DNA from: Nocardia nova NBRC 15556
GTDB lineage: Bacteria > Actinomycetota > Actinomycetes > Mycobacteriales > Mycobacteriaceae
DNA length: 64,000 nucleotides
NCBI RefSeq assembly: GCF_001613005.1
Contig: NZ_BDBN01000053.1
Span: forward strand, 1 to 64,000
Direction of reading: 5' to 3'
Position numbers and translations under genes: made by a program. Under the pieces are notes generated by a model. It did no database searches, was not told the DNA's origin, and saw nothing but the letters and a program-made list of their open reading frames with translations. Shown one piece after another: positions 1 through 8,055 of the stretch (its first letter is position 1; each line of letters begins with the position of its first letter).

Positions 1-2
1 TG

Positions 3-182
3 CCGCGCCGGCGGCGGCGCAGCGTGGCGTTGCCCGCCTCCGCCCGCGGGCCCCGCACCGATACCGGACAGCCGCATACCGATACGGGCCTGCCCCGGGT
101 CGACATCGCCGAAGCCTGGCAGACCGGTTCCACCAGCGGACGTGCAGCCGCACATGACAACTCCGAAGGGATGACATCCTGA
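3..182 (+). CDS. C-terminal tail of a conservon sensor kinase-like protein (partial)
   Basis: The reading frame is open from the window edge to a TGA whose last base is the A of the next gene's ATG (TGATG), so the two are translationally coupled. The visible tail is Pro/Arg-rich and then reads LPRVDIAEAWQTGS, a disordered C-terminus. The three genes that follow are the fixed partners of actinomycete conservons (cvnB, C, D), in which the first gene encodes a membrane sensor with a histidine-kinase-like ATPase. The kinase domain itself lies outside the window, so the call rests on position. Confidence 0.55.
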   Translation, partial: PRRRRRSVALPASARGPRTDTGQPHTDTGLPRVDIAEAWQTGSTSGRAAAHDNSEGMTS

Positions 183-610
183 TGGCCACACCCGGCACCA
201 CTGTGACCGACGGCGATAACAAGCTGTCGTGGATGCTCGAGGATCTGACCGTTCCCGGCGTCCGATTCGCCGTACTACTGTCCGAAGACGGCCTGCGCAT
301 CGCCCACGTCGGCGCCATCTCCCTCGACGACGCCGAACGCTTCGCCGCCGCGGCCTCCGGCCTCAGATCCCTGGGTAAGGCCCTCAGCGAATTCTGCGGC
401 GGAGCGAACACGGTGCGGCAGAACATGACCGAGTACGACGAGGGCATGATCTTCATCACCGCGGCCGGTGAGGGCGCCCTGATCGGCGTCTCGACCATGT
501 CCGATGTGGACGTCAGCATGGTCGCTCACCGGATGAACGAACTCGCCGTGAGAGTCGGCCGCGAACTCGGCAGCCTGCCCCGCCACAGGCCCGGTAGCGA
601 TCGGGCATGA
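182..610 (+). CDS. Roadblock/LC7 domain protein (conservon CvnB-type)
   Basis: This 142-residue protein is almost entirely one roadblock/LC7 fold (about residues 12-125). It starts LSWMLEDLTVPGVRFAVLLS and carries the typical GLRIAH and GALIGVSTMSDVDVSMVAH strands. Roadblock proteins of this kind sit between the sensor ATPase and the small GTPase in conservons and are thought to regulate the GTPase cycle, like eukaryotic MglB/LC7 relatives. The start overlaps the previous stop by one base and the end overlaps the next gene by four, as expected for a tightly coupled operon. Confidence 0.9.
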   Translation: MATPGTTVTDGDNKLSWMLEDLTVPGVRFAVLLSEDGLRIAHVGAISLDDAERFAAAASGLRSLGKALSEFCGGANTVRQNMTEYDEGMIFITAAGEGALIGVSTMSDVDVSMVAHRMNELAVRVGRELGSLPRHRPGSDRA

Positions 611-957
611 GCAAGCACCGGCGCGATCCCGACCTGGTCCGTGCCTACGTACGCACGGGCGGACGTACCCGTGCGACTCGCTCGGTCGACCTGGTGACAC
701 TGGTTGTGGCAGCACAGGATCCGACGCCCGGTGCCAGTCCGGACGCGCGCCGGGTTTTGAACGTCTGCAGTCGGCACGCTGCACTGTCGCTCGCCGAGGT
801 GGCCGCATATCTCGACCTGCCGCCCTCGGTAGTGAAGATCGTGGTATCGGACCTGCTCGACAGCGGCCATCTGGTCAACCCGACCCCGGCGGATCATGTG
901 CCGGAGGTCGCCCTGCTCGAGGAGGTACTGAATGGGCTCCGCGCTCTCGCCGTCTGA
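607..957 (+). CDS. DUF742 family protein (conservon CvnC-type)
   Basis: A 116-residue protein with the DUF742 pattern: an N-terminal segment ending in LVRAYVRTGGRTR, then a winged-helix-like region (ALSLAEVAAYLDLPPSVVKI followed by VSDLLDSGHL). DUF742 proteins are the third member of actinomycete conservons; the helix-turn-helix-like part suggests nucleic acid or protein binding, but a molecular role is not settled. The start ATG overlaps the upstream stop (ATGA), and the 3' end overlaps the next gene by 26 bases. Confidence 0.88.
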   Translation: MSKHRRDPDLVRAYVRTGGRTRATRSVDLVTLVVAAQDPTPGASPDARRVLNVCSRHAALSLAEVAAYLDLPPSVVKIVVSDLLDSGHLVNPTPADHVPEVALLEEVLNGLRALAV

Positions 958-1579
958 GCGCCCGACCGCCCTGTCCGAACGACCCGCCGCTGTGACCGAC
1001 CGTACGGTCGACTATGTACCGGAAACGGTCACGCGGTCGGTGAAGCTGTTGGTAGCAGGTAATTTCGGCGTCGGTAAGACCACGTTCGTCAGCAGCGTGT
1101 CGGAGATCCGTCCGCTACGCACCGAGGAGACCATCACCGAGGCCAGCGTCGGGATCGACGACATGGCCGGTCTCCCGGGCAAGCAGACCACCACGGTGGC
1201 CATGGATTTCGGGCGCATCACGCTCAATCCGCAACTGGCGCTGTATCTGTTCGGTACGCCGGGGCAGCGCCGGTTCCTGCCGTTGTGGGAGGAGCTGGCC
1301 AACGGCGCACTCGGTGCGCTGGTGCTGGTCGACACCCGGCGCATCGACAAGGCCGACGAGGTGCTCTCCATCCTCGAGGAACGCGGCGTGCCGTATTCCG
1401 TGGCGATCAACGAATTCGACGGTGCGCATCGCTTCCCGCTCAGCGAGATTCGCGATGCGCTGGACCTGGAACCGGGCACCCCGCTGACCGCGTTGGACGC
1501 CCGCGACCGCGGCACCTGCCTGCGATCGCTGATCACGCTGGTGGAATTCCTGTTCCACCGGCTCGAACCGCGTCCCTGA
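932..1579 (+). CDS. Small GTP-binding protein of the conservon (CvnD-type)
   Basis: The 215-residue protein is a Ras/MglA-like GTPase. It shows the P-loop GNFGVGKTT near residue 43, a G3-like stretch LFGTPGQRRF and a G4-like NEFD, where canonical proteins have NKxD. Conservon GTPases work with the roadblock and DUF742 partners as a membrane-associated switch. The ATG lies inside the end of the DUF742 gene and has a GGAGG sequence 6 bases upstream (921-925), which supports this start. A strong hairpin follows the stop, so this is the last gene of the unit. Confidence 0.9.
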   Translation: MGSALSPSERPTALSERPAAVTDRTVDYVPETVTRSVKLLVAGNFGVGKTTFVSSVSEIRPLRTEETITEASVGIDDMAGLPGKQTTTVAMDFGRITLNPQLALYLFGTPGQRRFLPLWEELANGALGALVLVDTRRIDKADEVLSILEERGVPYSVAINEFDGAHRFPLSEIRDALDLEPGTPLTALDARDRGTCLRSLITLVEFLFHRLEPRP

Positions 1580-1591
1580 CCGTTTCACCCC

Positions 1592-1634
1592 GAGCAACGC
1601 CGTACCGGCCTCCGGTGCGGCGTTGCTCCGTTTT
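1592..1634 (+). terminator. Intrinsic terminator after the conservon
   Basis: An inverted repeat pairs GAGCAACGCCG (1592 on) with CGGCGTTGCTC (ending 1628) across a short GC-rich loop and is followed by CGTTTT. It lies 12 bases past the GTPase stop. The convergent LysR gene ends at 1649, so it may also act on the other strand. Confidence 0.8.
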
Positions 1635-1648
1635 CAGGAGCTGCGCTT

Positions 1649-2506
1649 TCAGGAACTGTGCAGGGCGGCCAGCAGGGTGACCAGGATGGGTGAGCGCCGG
1701 ATATCGCCGCGAAGTACGGCCGACACCGGAATGCGCAGCGGCCGGCCGGCGAGTTTCAGCGTGGCGATCCCTTCGGTGGCACTGTCGGCGTAGAGGATCG
1801 TCCAGGCGTCCGGCCGATTGATCAACTCCATCGTCGCGGTGTGGTCCGGCGGGATCGGCGGGCCGTAGCTCGGGCGGGTCGGTATTTCGGCGAACGCGTG
1901 CCGGACGACGTTGTGCAGAAGCACCTGTTCCGTCTCCGGGGGCAGCAGCAGCGGATATTTCCCCAATTCGGCCAATGTCACATCACCGCGGCCGGCCAGC
2001 GGGTGGGCGGTCGAGGCGGCGATGACGAGGTCCTCCACCCACAGTTGTTCGACCGTCAGACCGGGCTGTTCGACACTGCCGCGGATGAGAGCAAGATCAC
2101 AATCGCCGTCGGCGACCGCAGCGATGCGCTGCCGGAACGGCTTGATGACGAACTCGATTTCGGCACCCGGATGCGCTTCGCGTGCTCCGGCTATCGCGGA
2201 TAGCGATCTTGTTGCGAAAGACATATTCGCTGCCAGGCGAATTCGTGGCCCGGAGTCGCGAACAGCTGCGCGAATAGCGGATTCGAGGCTCAGCATTTGT
2301 TTCGCAAGGGGAAGTAGCCGAACGGTTGCCTCAGTCGGGACAACGGAGCGCGTGGAGCGTTCGAAGAGCTGCACACCAAGATCATGTTCGAGTCGCGCGA
2401 TTTGATGACTGATAGCCGATTGCGATATGAAGCAGCGCACAGCGGCGCGACTGAAGCTCAACTCCTCGCACACCGCGACGAAGTAGGTGAGCTGACGAAG
2501 TTCCAT
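1649..2506 (-). CDS. LysR family transcriptional regulator
   Basis: The N-terminus (ELRQLTYFVAVCEELSFSRA, then SQSAISHQIARLE) is the LysR winged helix-turn-helix. The remaining ~200 residues form the periplasmic-binding-fold effector domain. I chose the ATG at 2506 because GGAG lies 6 bases before it; an in-frame ATG at 2518 has no such site and would add four residues. The gene is divergent from the type II NADH dehydrogenase across about 110 bases, the usual arrangement for a LysR protein and its target, so control of that dehydrogenase is a reasonable inference. The effector is unknown. Confidence 0.9.
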   Translation of the reverse strand: MELRQLTYFVAVCEELSFSRAAVRCFISQSAISHQIARLEHDLGVQLFERSTRSVVPTEATVRLLPLAKQMLSLESAIRAAVRDSGPRIRLAANMSFATRSLSAIAGAREAHPGAEIEFVIKPFRQRIAAVADGDCDLALIRGSVEQPGLTVEQLWVEDLVIAASTAHPLAGRGDVTLAELGKYPLLLPPETEQVLLHNVVRHAFAEIPTRPSYGPPIPPDHTATMELINRPDAWTILYADSATEGIATLKLAGRPLRIPVSAVLRGDIRRSPILVTLLAALHSS

Positions 2507-2617
2507 CAAGATCTCCATTCATGAATGATCTAGATAAGAGTCATCAATATTATGCGCCCTGACCCCCGAAACATCCAGGGCATGAATCGCGTTTACTCAT
2601 GACAGAAGGAGGCTGTC

Positions 2618-3913
2618 ATGCAAGACGTGGATGCGGGAATCGAAACCACCGATGTGGTCATCGTGGGTTCGGGGTTCGGCGGGCTCGCCGCCGCGAAGCA
2701 GCTCAGCAAATCGGGGATCGACTACGTTCTCATCTCGGCGACGCCGGAACATCTGTTCCAGCCGCTGCTCTATCAGGTAGCGACGGGTGTGCTCCCGTCC
2801 ACCGACATCGCTCCGCCGATCGCGCAGATCCTGCGCCGGCACAAGGGCGCGGATGTGCGGCTGGGCAAGGTCGTCGATATCGACGCCGCTGCCGCCGTCC
2901 TCACCTACGAGACCGAGCAGGGGCCGCGCAAGATTCGCTACGGCTCGCTGATCGCGGCCACCGGCGCCACCCAATCGTATTTCGGCCGCGACGATTTCGC
3001 GGAGAAGACGTTCTCGCTCAAGACCATCGACGATGCCAAACTGCTGCGAGCGCAGATCGAGCGCGTCTTCGCCGAGGCGGCGAAGGCCGATCCGGAAACC
3101 CGGGAACGGCTGCTGAGCTTCGTGGTCGTCGGCGCGGGCCCGACCGGCGTCGAGGTCGCCGGTCAGCTCAAGGAACTCGCGAAACGCCACTATCACCAGG
3201 AGATTTCGGTGACCCTGGTGGAAGGCGCGGGCGCGGTGCTGCCGCCGTTCGGTGGCAGCCTGTCGGAGTATGCGCGCAAGTCGTTGAGCCGCAACGGCGT
3301 CGAGGTGCTGCTCGACACCTTCGTCACCGACATCGAAGCCGGCAAGGTGACCGTCAAGACCAAGGACGGTGTCGAGCGCGGTATCGGCGCCGAGACCGTG
3401 GTGTGGTCGGCGGGTGTGGCGGCCGGCGGATTCGCCACGCTGCTGGCCGAGGCCACCGGCTGCGAAACCGACCGTGCCGGACGGCTTCTCATCAACCCGG
3501 ACTGCACGGTGGGCGGACACGCCGATATCTACGCCATCGGCGATATGACCTCGCTGAACGGCTATCCCGGCCAGTCGCCGACGGCCATGCAGGAGGGCCG
3601 CCACGTCGCCGACATCATCCGCCGCAAGAAGCAGCCCGGCACCCCGTTCGTGTACTGGGACAAGGGTTCGATGGCGGTGATCAGCCGGTTCAGCGCGGTC
3701 ACCAAACTCAACGACCGCGTGAAGTTCACCGGCACCATCGCCTGGGCCACCTGGCTCGCCGTCCACCTGTTCTATCTGGTCGGCTTCCGCAACCGCTTCG
3801 TCGCGGTCCTGTCCTGGCTGGTGGCGTTCATCGGTACCGGCCGCCCGGGCTTCGACGAGAGCGACAAGCCGCAGCAGGCGACGCCGATTCCCGAGAATCG
3901 ACGAGCGGCGTAG
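2618..3913 (+). CDS. ndh: Type II NADH dehydrogenase-like FAD oxidoreductase
   Basis: A 431-residue two-dinucleotide-fold flavoprotein. An FAD-binding GSGFGGLAAA is near residue 17, the NADH-binding GAGPTGVEVAG near residue 170, and an FAD-contacting YAIGDM near residue 307. The C-terminal third has the hydrophobic stretch WLAVHLFYLVGFRNRF and LSWLVAFIG, matching the membrane anchor of NDH-2. Such enzymes pass electrons from NADH to menaquinone without proton pumping. A strong AGAAGGAGG site (2604-2612) fixes the start. The divergent LysR gene is the likely regulator. A related ferredoxin-type reductase is less likely because of the C-terminal anchor. Confidence 0.88.
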   Translation: MQDVDAGIETTDVVIVGSGFGGLAAAKQLSKSGIDYVLISATPEHLFQPLLYQVATGVLPSTDIAPPIAQILRRHKGADVRLGKVVDIDAAAAVLTYETEQGPRKIRYGSLIAATGATQSYFGRDDFAEKTFSLKTIDDAKLLRAQIERVFAEAAKADPETRERLLSFVVVGAGPTGVEVAGQLKELAKRHYHQEISVTLVEGAGAVLPPFGGSLSEYARKSLSRNGVEVLLDTFVTDIEAGKVTVKTKDGVERGIGAETVVWSAGVAAGGFATLLAEATGCETDRAGRLLINPDCTVGGHADIYAIGDMTSLNGYPGQSPTAMQEGRHVADIIRRKKQPGTPFVYWDKGSMAVISRFSAVTKLNDRVKFTGTIAWATWLAVHLFYLVGFRNRFVAVLSWLVAFIGTGRPGFDESDKPQQATPIPENRRAA

Positions 3914-3988
3914 CGTCACCCGACCGAATCCCCCTTCCGGCCCGCGACAACGATGCGGGCCGGAACGCGTGGCTCCCGGGTCCCGGGT

Positions 3989-4693
3989 TCAGGCCGCTCG
4001 CTCGACGGCGGCCTCGGTGGTGGCCATGGCGAACAAATCCTCGGCAAGAGCATCGGGATGGACTCGCCGCACGTCGTTCGGTTCCACCGAGGCGAAATGG
4101 CCGGAATCGAACAACTGTTGCGCCGCACTGTTTTCGATGAGGCGGGTGATGAGCAGAGCGCCCACCCGCACACCGCTCGGTCGGACCTGCTGGTCGATCG
4201 CGTACAGGTAATTGAGCAAGGCCGACTGCGGCACGCTCGAACTGGCCAGCGCCGCTTGCGGTTCGCGCACCGCTCCGCCCTGGGCGATGAGGACGGCGCC
4301 CGACCCGCGGGCCGTCATCGCCGGCAGTAGCGCGTGCATGATGCGCACCGGCGTGGTCAGGTTGATCGGCAACCACGTGCGCAGGGTGTCCGCGTCCAGC
4401 GACAATGCATCGACGGGTAGCCGGCTCACATCACCCGGGCTGTAGACCACCACGTCCGGAAGTCCGTGCGCACTCCGCAATTCGGCGAGTGCGTAGTCGA
4501 TCCGGGCGTCGTCGGTGAGGTCGGCGAGCAGGACGTCCACCTCGATCCCCTCGGCCGCCAGCCGCGCCCGCAACCGTTCGAGTGTGTCCGCGTTGCGCGC
4601 GATCAGCGTCACCGAATAGCCCGCACGGCCGAATCGCAGCGCCGCCGACAATCCGAGCGCGGGACCCGCGCCGAACACTGCCAGATGTGGCAT
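3989..4693 (-). CDS. SDR-fold protein with degenerate catalytic site
   Basis: This 234-residue protein has an N-terminal Rossmann fold (AVFGAGPALGLSAALRF, then LIARNADTLERL) and the usual SDR length. The region that should hold the catalytic Tyr-x-x-x-Lys reads SSSVPQSALLNYLYAI; aligning on the conserved ALxNY puts Ser where Tyr should be and Gln where Lys should be. It may therefore bind a nucleotide without classical reductase chemistry, or use different residues. The ATG at 4693 has GGAGG 8 bases upstream and begins at the first Rossmann strand; an in-frame start at 4735 would add an atypical leader. The gene is divergent from a TetR regulator. Confidence 0.8.
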   Translation of the reverse strand: MPHLAVFGAGPALGLSAALRFGRAGYSVTLIARNADTLERLRARLAAEGIEVDVLLADLTDDARIDYALAELRSAHGLPDVVVYSPGDVSRLPVDALSLDADTLRTWLPINLTTPVRIMHALLPAMTARGSGAVLIAQGGAVREPQAALASSSVPQSALLNYLYAIDQQVRPSGVRVGALLITRLIENSAAQQLFDSGHFASVEPNDVRRVHPDALAEDLFAMATTEAAVERAA

Positions 4694-4721
4694 GACCGAA
4701 CCTCCATAACTCGAGAAGGCA

Positions 4722-4775
4722 CTCAAGTTGAGCACATTCTCAAGTTAAGGCTAAGTCGAGTGGGTTTTCAAGTTG
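4722..4775. promoter_or_regulatory. Repeated CTCAAGTTGAG-type operator between SDR and TetR genes
   Basis: The 95-base divergent spacer contains an 11-base palindrome CTCAAGTTGAG at 4722-4732, a near copy CTCAAGTTAAG at 4739-4749 and a weaker TTCAAGTTG at 4767-4775. The first two are spaced 17 bases apart. Short palindromes between a TetR gene and its divergent neighbour are the standard place for TetR operators, so binding by the product of the gene at 4789 is inferred. Confidence 0.6.
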
Positions 4776-4788
4776 TTAGTGTGAGGTC

Positions 4789-5454
4789 ATGGTCGAGAAG
4801 GTGGCGAGTACCGGGGAAACGGCGGCCGGCGCGCGCCCGCGGCGTCGGGACGCCCGGGACAATCGGGACAAGATCGCCGCGGCGGCCCGGCGGCGGTTCA
4901 CGGCCGAGGGCCTCGACGCTTCGCTGAATCAGATCGCACGCGACGCGGGGGTCAGCATCGGCACGCTCTACAACCACTTCCCCACCCGCGAGGCGCTGAT
5001 CGGCGACGCGTTACTGGACCTGGTCGTCGAGTCGGGCCGCAGCGCGGAGGAGGCCTTGCGGGCGGCCGACCCGTGGACGGGGCTGGTCGACCACTTGACG
5101 AAGCTGGCGCAGTGGCAGGCGAGCGATCGCGGCTTCACCGATATCTGCGTGTATTCGCTGCCCGCCGACAGTCCGATCGAGGTGGCGAAACAGCAGGGGC
5201 ACACCCTGTTCCAGCGGTTGGTGACGCGAGCGCAGGAGGCCGGGCAGCTGCGCAGCGACATCACCGAAGCCGATCTCGGCCTCCTGCTGTGGTCGGTGGT
5301 GCGCGCGACCGACGGCGTGCGCGAGGTCGCCCCCGAGGCGTGGCGCCGGCATCTGACGGTCCTGCTCGACGGCTTACGCGCCGAGGCCGCCCATCCCCTG
5401 CCGGGACGCGCGCTCGACCCCGAACAGGTCCGCGCGGCAATGACTCTCGGTTGA
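4789..5454 (+). CDS. TetR family transcriptional regulator
   Basis: A 221-residue TetR protein. The helix-turn-helix spans about residues 23-70 (RDKIAAAARRRFTAEGLDAS, then IARDAGVSIGTLYNHFPTRE), followed by an all-helical ligand-binding domain. A short basic N-terminal arm (ARPRRRDARDNRDK) precedes it. GAGG lies 5 bases before the ATG. It is divergent from the degenerate SDR gene and separated from it by repeated palindromes, so it probably represses that gene and itself. Confidence 0.92.
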   Translation: MVEKVASTGETAAGARPRRRDARDNRDKIAAAARRRFTAEGLDASLNQIARDAGVSIGTLYNHFPTREALIGDALLDLVVESGRSAEEALRAADPWTGLVDHLTKLAQWQASDRGFTDICVYSLPADSPIEVAKQQGHTLFQRLVTRAQEAGQLRSDITEADLGLLLWSVVRATDGVREVAPEAWRRHLTVLLDGLRAEAAHPLPGRALDPEQVRAAMTLG

Positions 5455-5638
5455 GACCCCCGAACACAGCAGTCCCCGGTAGTCTCCATCGATACCTGAA
5501 CCTCAGTCGTCGCTGTCGGTTCCGGATATTCGACTGGCTTGCCGGGGGCCTGGCCAGATCCTGGAAACCATCTCCGCGAGTCGTCCGACGTCTCGTTCGA
5601 CTCCGTGATGATTTCCGGTGTTCCGGTGTATCACCTAG

Positions 5639-5680
5639 TTTCCTCCTGATTTTTCTCCAGTCAAGACCTCAGGAAGGAAA
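5639..5680 (-). terminator. Possible terminator downstream of the DUF1697 gene
   Basis: TTTCCTCCTGA at 5639-5649 is imperfectly repeated in inverted form at 5669-5680, directly behind the DUF1697 stop codon at 5683. Pairing has one bulge and the loop is long, so this is a weak call. The rest of the spacer from 5455 shows nothing recognisable. Confidence 0.35.
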
Positions 5681-5682
5681 AA

Positions 5683-6222
5683 CTACAGCTTGGCCAGCAC
5701 TTTTTGCACCGTGAGCCAGGTGCGGGTGGTGATGTCCTTGCCGTAGACGGTCTCGAGCCACGACATGTGGTTCGGCGTGCCCGCGACCGAGTTGTCGATG
5801 ACCGCCAGCAGCGCCCGCGCCGGTTCGTCGAAGCGCACGATGCGCACGGCCGACTCCAGGTTGCCGGGCAGCTCCGGCGGAGCGGACCCGGCTCGATCCT
5901 TCACGAAGGTCGCGGTGAGATAGGTGCCGCGCGCATGTGTGAGGCCGGGAAAAGGATCGGAGTCGACCAGCTTCTGCAGCTCCTCCCGGCTGCGGATGAT
6001 GGTGCCGCCGCCGATGCCGAGCTCCGCCTGCAACGCCGCCTGGATCTGCGATTCCATTGCGGCGATATCGGTTTCAATGCTGCCGAAGACGATGTTCCCA
6101 CTCGCCAGCACCGATCCCACCCCCTCGTAGCCGAGGCCCTCGAAGACCGCCCGCAACTTCTCGTTGCGCATGTTGGGGTTGCTGGGCATGATCCCCCGCA
6201 ACCAGGCCGCATACCGGTTCAT
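5683..6222 (-). CDS. DUF1697 domain-containing protein
   Basis: About 179 residues matching DUF1697: an N-terminal YAAWLRGIMPSNPNMRNEKL, then LGYEGVGSVLASGNIVFGS, and a C-terminal NHMSWLETVYGKDITTRTW. The family is widespread in bacteria and structurally resembles ferredoxin-like alpha/beta folds, but no biochemical role is established. I take the ATG at 6222, which puts MNRYAAWLRG at the N-terminus as in the family; a GTG at 6246 overlapping the upstream stop is an alternative. It lies directly after the DHFR-like gene and is probably co-transcribed with it. Confidence 0.85.
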   Translation of the reverse strand: MNRYAAWLRGIMPSNPNMRNEKLRAVFEGLGYEGVGSVLASGNIVFGSIETDIAAMESQIQAALQAELGIGGGTIIRSREELQKLVDSDPFPGLTHARGTYLTATFVKDRAGSAPPELPGNLESAVRIVRFDEPARALLAVIDNSVAGTPNHMSWLETVYGKDITTRTWLTVQKVLAKL

Positions 6223-6232
6223 GAGCCGAAGG

Positions 6233-6886
6233 CTACCCGGCGTCACCGACAGGAATGCCGGTTCGGCCGTCCCGGCGATCGGGCTGTCCGGCGGACGCGT
6301 CCGGCAGGCGTGCGTAGGTCAGGTGCACGAGACCCGTGCCGACCGCGCGAACCCCGGTGAGCCGCAAGGGGCGCGGCGAGACCGGTGCCGAGCCGTCGGC
6401 GCAGGCGAAGAGCCGGCTCCCCGCGCCCATCACCACCGGGAATACCGCCAGTCGTACCTCGTCGACCAGGCCGTGGCCGGTCAGCGCGTGCACCAGTTCG
6501 GTACTCGCGTAGACCCGGATCTCGCCGTCGACGAGGTGTCGCAACCTCGCCACCTGCTCGGCGAGATCACCTCGCAGCACGGTCGTGTTGTTCCACTGGG
6601 GATCCGACAGCGTCGCGGACACAACGTATTTCGGCAGACCGTTCACGCGGTCCGCGGTCGCGCCGGTGCGCAGCGGATACCGGGCAGCGAAGTATTCGTA
6701 ACTGCGCCTGCCCAGCAGCAGCGCCTGTGCGTCCAGCACATCGTCGTGAATCAGCCGGGCCCATTCCGCGCGGTCGTCCGGCGACAGCGCCGCACGCCAA
6801 TCCGCGTCGCTGAAACGCTCCGCACCGGTCGGATCCTGGGTCACTCCGTCGAGCGACACGTTCTCGAAGACGACGATCTTTGCCAT
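6233..6886 (-). CDS. Dihydrofolate reductase-like (RibD C-terminal) protein
   Basis: A 217-residue member of the dihydrofolate reductase/RibD C-terminal superfamily. It starts IVVFENVSLDGVTQDP and has LLLGRRSYEYFAARYP, then VYASTELVHALTGHGLVDEV and FPVVMGAGSRLF near the end, all hallmarks of the family often called YyaP/YqjY. These proteins probably reduce a small NADPH-dependent substrate; the substrate is unknown, and a role as housekeeping FolA is unlikely. GAGGAG lies 8 bases before the ATG. The gene is divergent from the ECF sigma factor at 7013. The C-terminal ~30 residues are a disordered charged extension. Confidence 0.85.
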   Translation of the reverse strand: MAKIVVFENVSLDGVTQDPTGAERFSDADWRAALSPDDRAEWARLIHDDVLDAQALLLGRRSYEYFAARYPLRTGATADRVNGLPKYVVSATLSDPQWNNTTVLRGDLAEQVARLRHLVDGEIRVYASTELVHALTGHGLVDEVRLAVFPVVMGAGSRLFACADGSAPVSPRPLRLTGVRAVGTGLVHLTYARLPDASAGQPDRRDGRTGIPVGDAG

Positions 6887-7012
6887 GGCGTACTCCTCTT
6901 GTGGGTGGCGGGACTGCTACAGAGACAGACACCGCCGCATCGGCCGAAATGGTCGCGTTCGGACCGACACATTCACCGTCGCCGCGGTGTCGATATTCGG
7001 TGGAGGTGTGTC

Positions 7013-8026
7013 ATGACAGACGGAGATGACGACATGGTGGCGATCGGCGATCTGATGGCCGGGGCGCGGGCGGGCGACGGTGCGGCGTTCCGGGCGTTGA
7101 CCGCGCCGTACCGCACGGAGCTACAGCTGCACTGCTATCGGATGCTCGGCTCGCTCCAGGATGCCGAGGATGCCTTGCAGGACACGATGCTGGCCGCGTG
7201 GCAGGGCATCGGCGCATTCCAGGAGCGCTCCTCGCTGCGCACCTGGATGTACCGGATCGCCACCAACCGGTGCCTGAACGCGCGCCGGGCCGCGGGCCGG
7301 CGCCGGGCGAAGGAGTGGGACGTGCCGAACGTCGAACCGCCCGAGCCGTCACGGCTCGGCGAGGTCGTGTGGTTGCAGCCCTGTCCCGACGCACTGCTCG
7401 AGCAGGCGCCGCCCGGCCCGGAGGCACGCTACGAGCTGAGCGAGTCCGTCTCGCTGGCCTTCGTGACCGCGCTGCAACTGCTGCCGCCGCGCCAGGTCGC
7501 CGTCCTCGTCCTGCGCGATGTCCTCGGATTCCGTGCGGCCGAGACCGCCCGGATGCTCGACGCCTCCGTCGACTCGGTCAACAGTGCCCTCACCCGGGCC
7601 CGGGCGGCACTCGAGCGGCGCCGGCCGATCGGCCGGTCACCGGCACCGGGATCGGCCGACGAGGAGGCGATCGTGGCGAGATTCGCGCACGCGTGGGAAT
7701 CGGCCGATGTGCACGCGCTCGTGCGACTGCTGACCGACGACGTCTTCATGTCGATGCCGCCGATTCCGTTCGAATACGTGGGCCGCGAGGTCGCCACCCG
7801 CTTCTGCGCCGGCATCTTCGCCGCCGGGCGGCGATTCGACCTGGTACCGACGCGGGCCAACGGCCAACCGGCGTTCGGCGCCTACCTGCGCGGCCCGGAC
7901 GGCAGCAGTCACGGCACCGGCCTGTACGTCCTGTCGCTCGCCGGCGAGCGCATCAGCGCCCTGACCCGATTCGAGAGCACGGTGCTGCCGTGGTTCGGAC
8001 TGCCGCGCACGCTACCGAGCCGATAG
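7013..8026 (+). CDS. ECF RNA polymerase sigma factor with C-terminal SnoaL-like domain
   Basis: A 337-residue sigma-70 family protein. Region 2 covers about residues 20-90 (LHCYRMLGSLQDAEDALQDT, then RSSLRTWMYRIATNRCLNA) and region 4 about 140-205 (LPPRQVAVLVLRDVLGFRAA). The last ~120 residues form a SnoaL-like domain (HAWESADVHALVRLLTDDVF, then MPPIPFEYVG). This architecture, with the PSRLGEVVWLQPCPDALLE insert, is typical of the SigG/TIGR02960-like ECF group, in which the fused domain is thought to replace a separate anti-sigma factor. GGAGG 6 bases before the ATG supports the start. The DHFR-like and DUF1697 genes diverge from it and may be in its regulon. Confidence 0.92.
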   Translation: MTDGDDDMVAIGDLMAGARAGDGAAFRALTAPYRTELQLHCYRMLGSLQDAEDALQDTMLAAWQGIGAFQERSSLRTWMYRIATNRCLNARRAAGRRRAKEWDVPNVEPPEPSRLGEVVWLQPCPDALLEQAPPGPEARYELSESVSLAFVTALQLLPPRQVAVLVLRDVLGFRAAETARMLDASVDSVNSALTRARAALERRRPIGRSPAPGSADEEAIVARFAHAWESADVHALVRLLTDDVFMSMPPIPFEYVGREVATRFCAGIFAAGRRFDLVPTRANGQPAFGAYLRGPDGSSHGTGLYVLSLAGERISALTRFESTVLPWFGLPRTLPSR

Positions 8027-8055
8027 CGGTACGAGAGGAATACGGGTCCGGCGGA

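Noticed and set aside
5073..5714. Plus-strand frame overlapping the TetR gene and the following spacer
   Set aside because: It is an arginine-rich shadow of the TetR gene in another frame.
6164..7012. Long upstream extension of the ECF sigma factor frame
   Set aside because: It is antisense to the DHFR-like gene, and GGAGG with ATG at 7013 begins the conserved domain.
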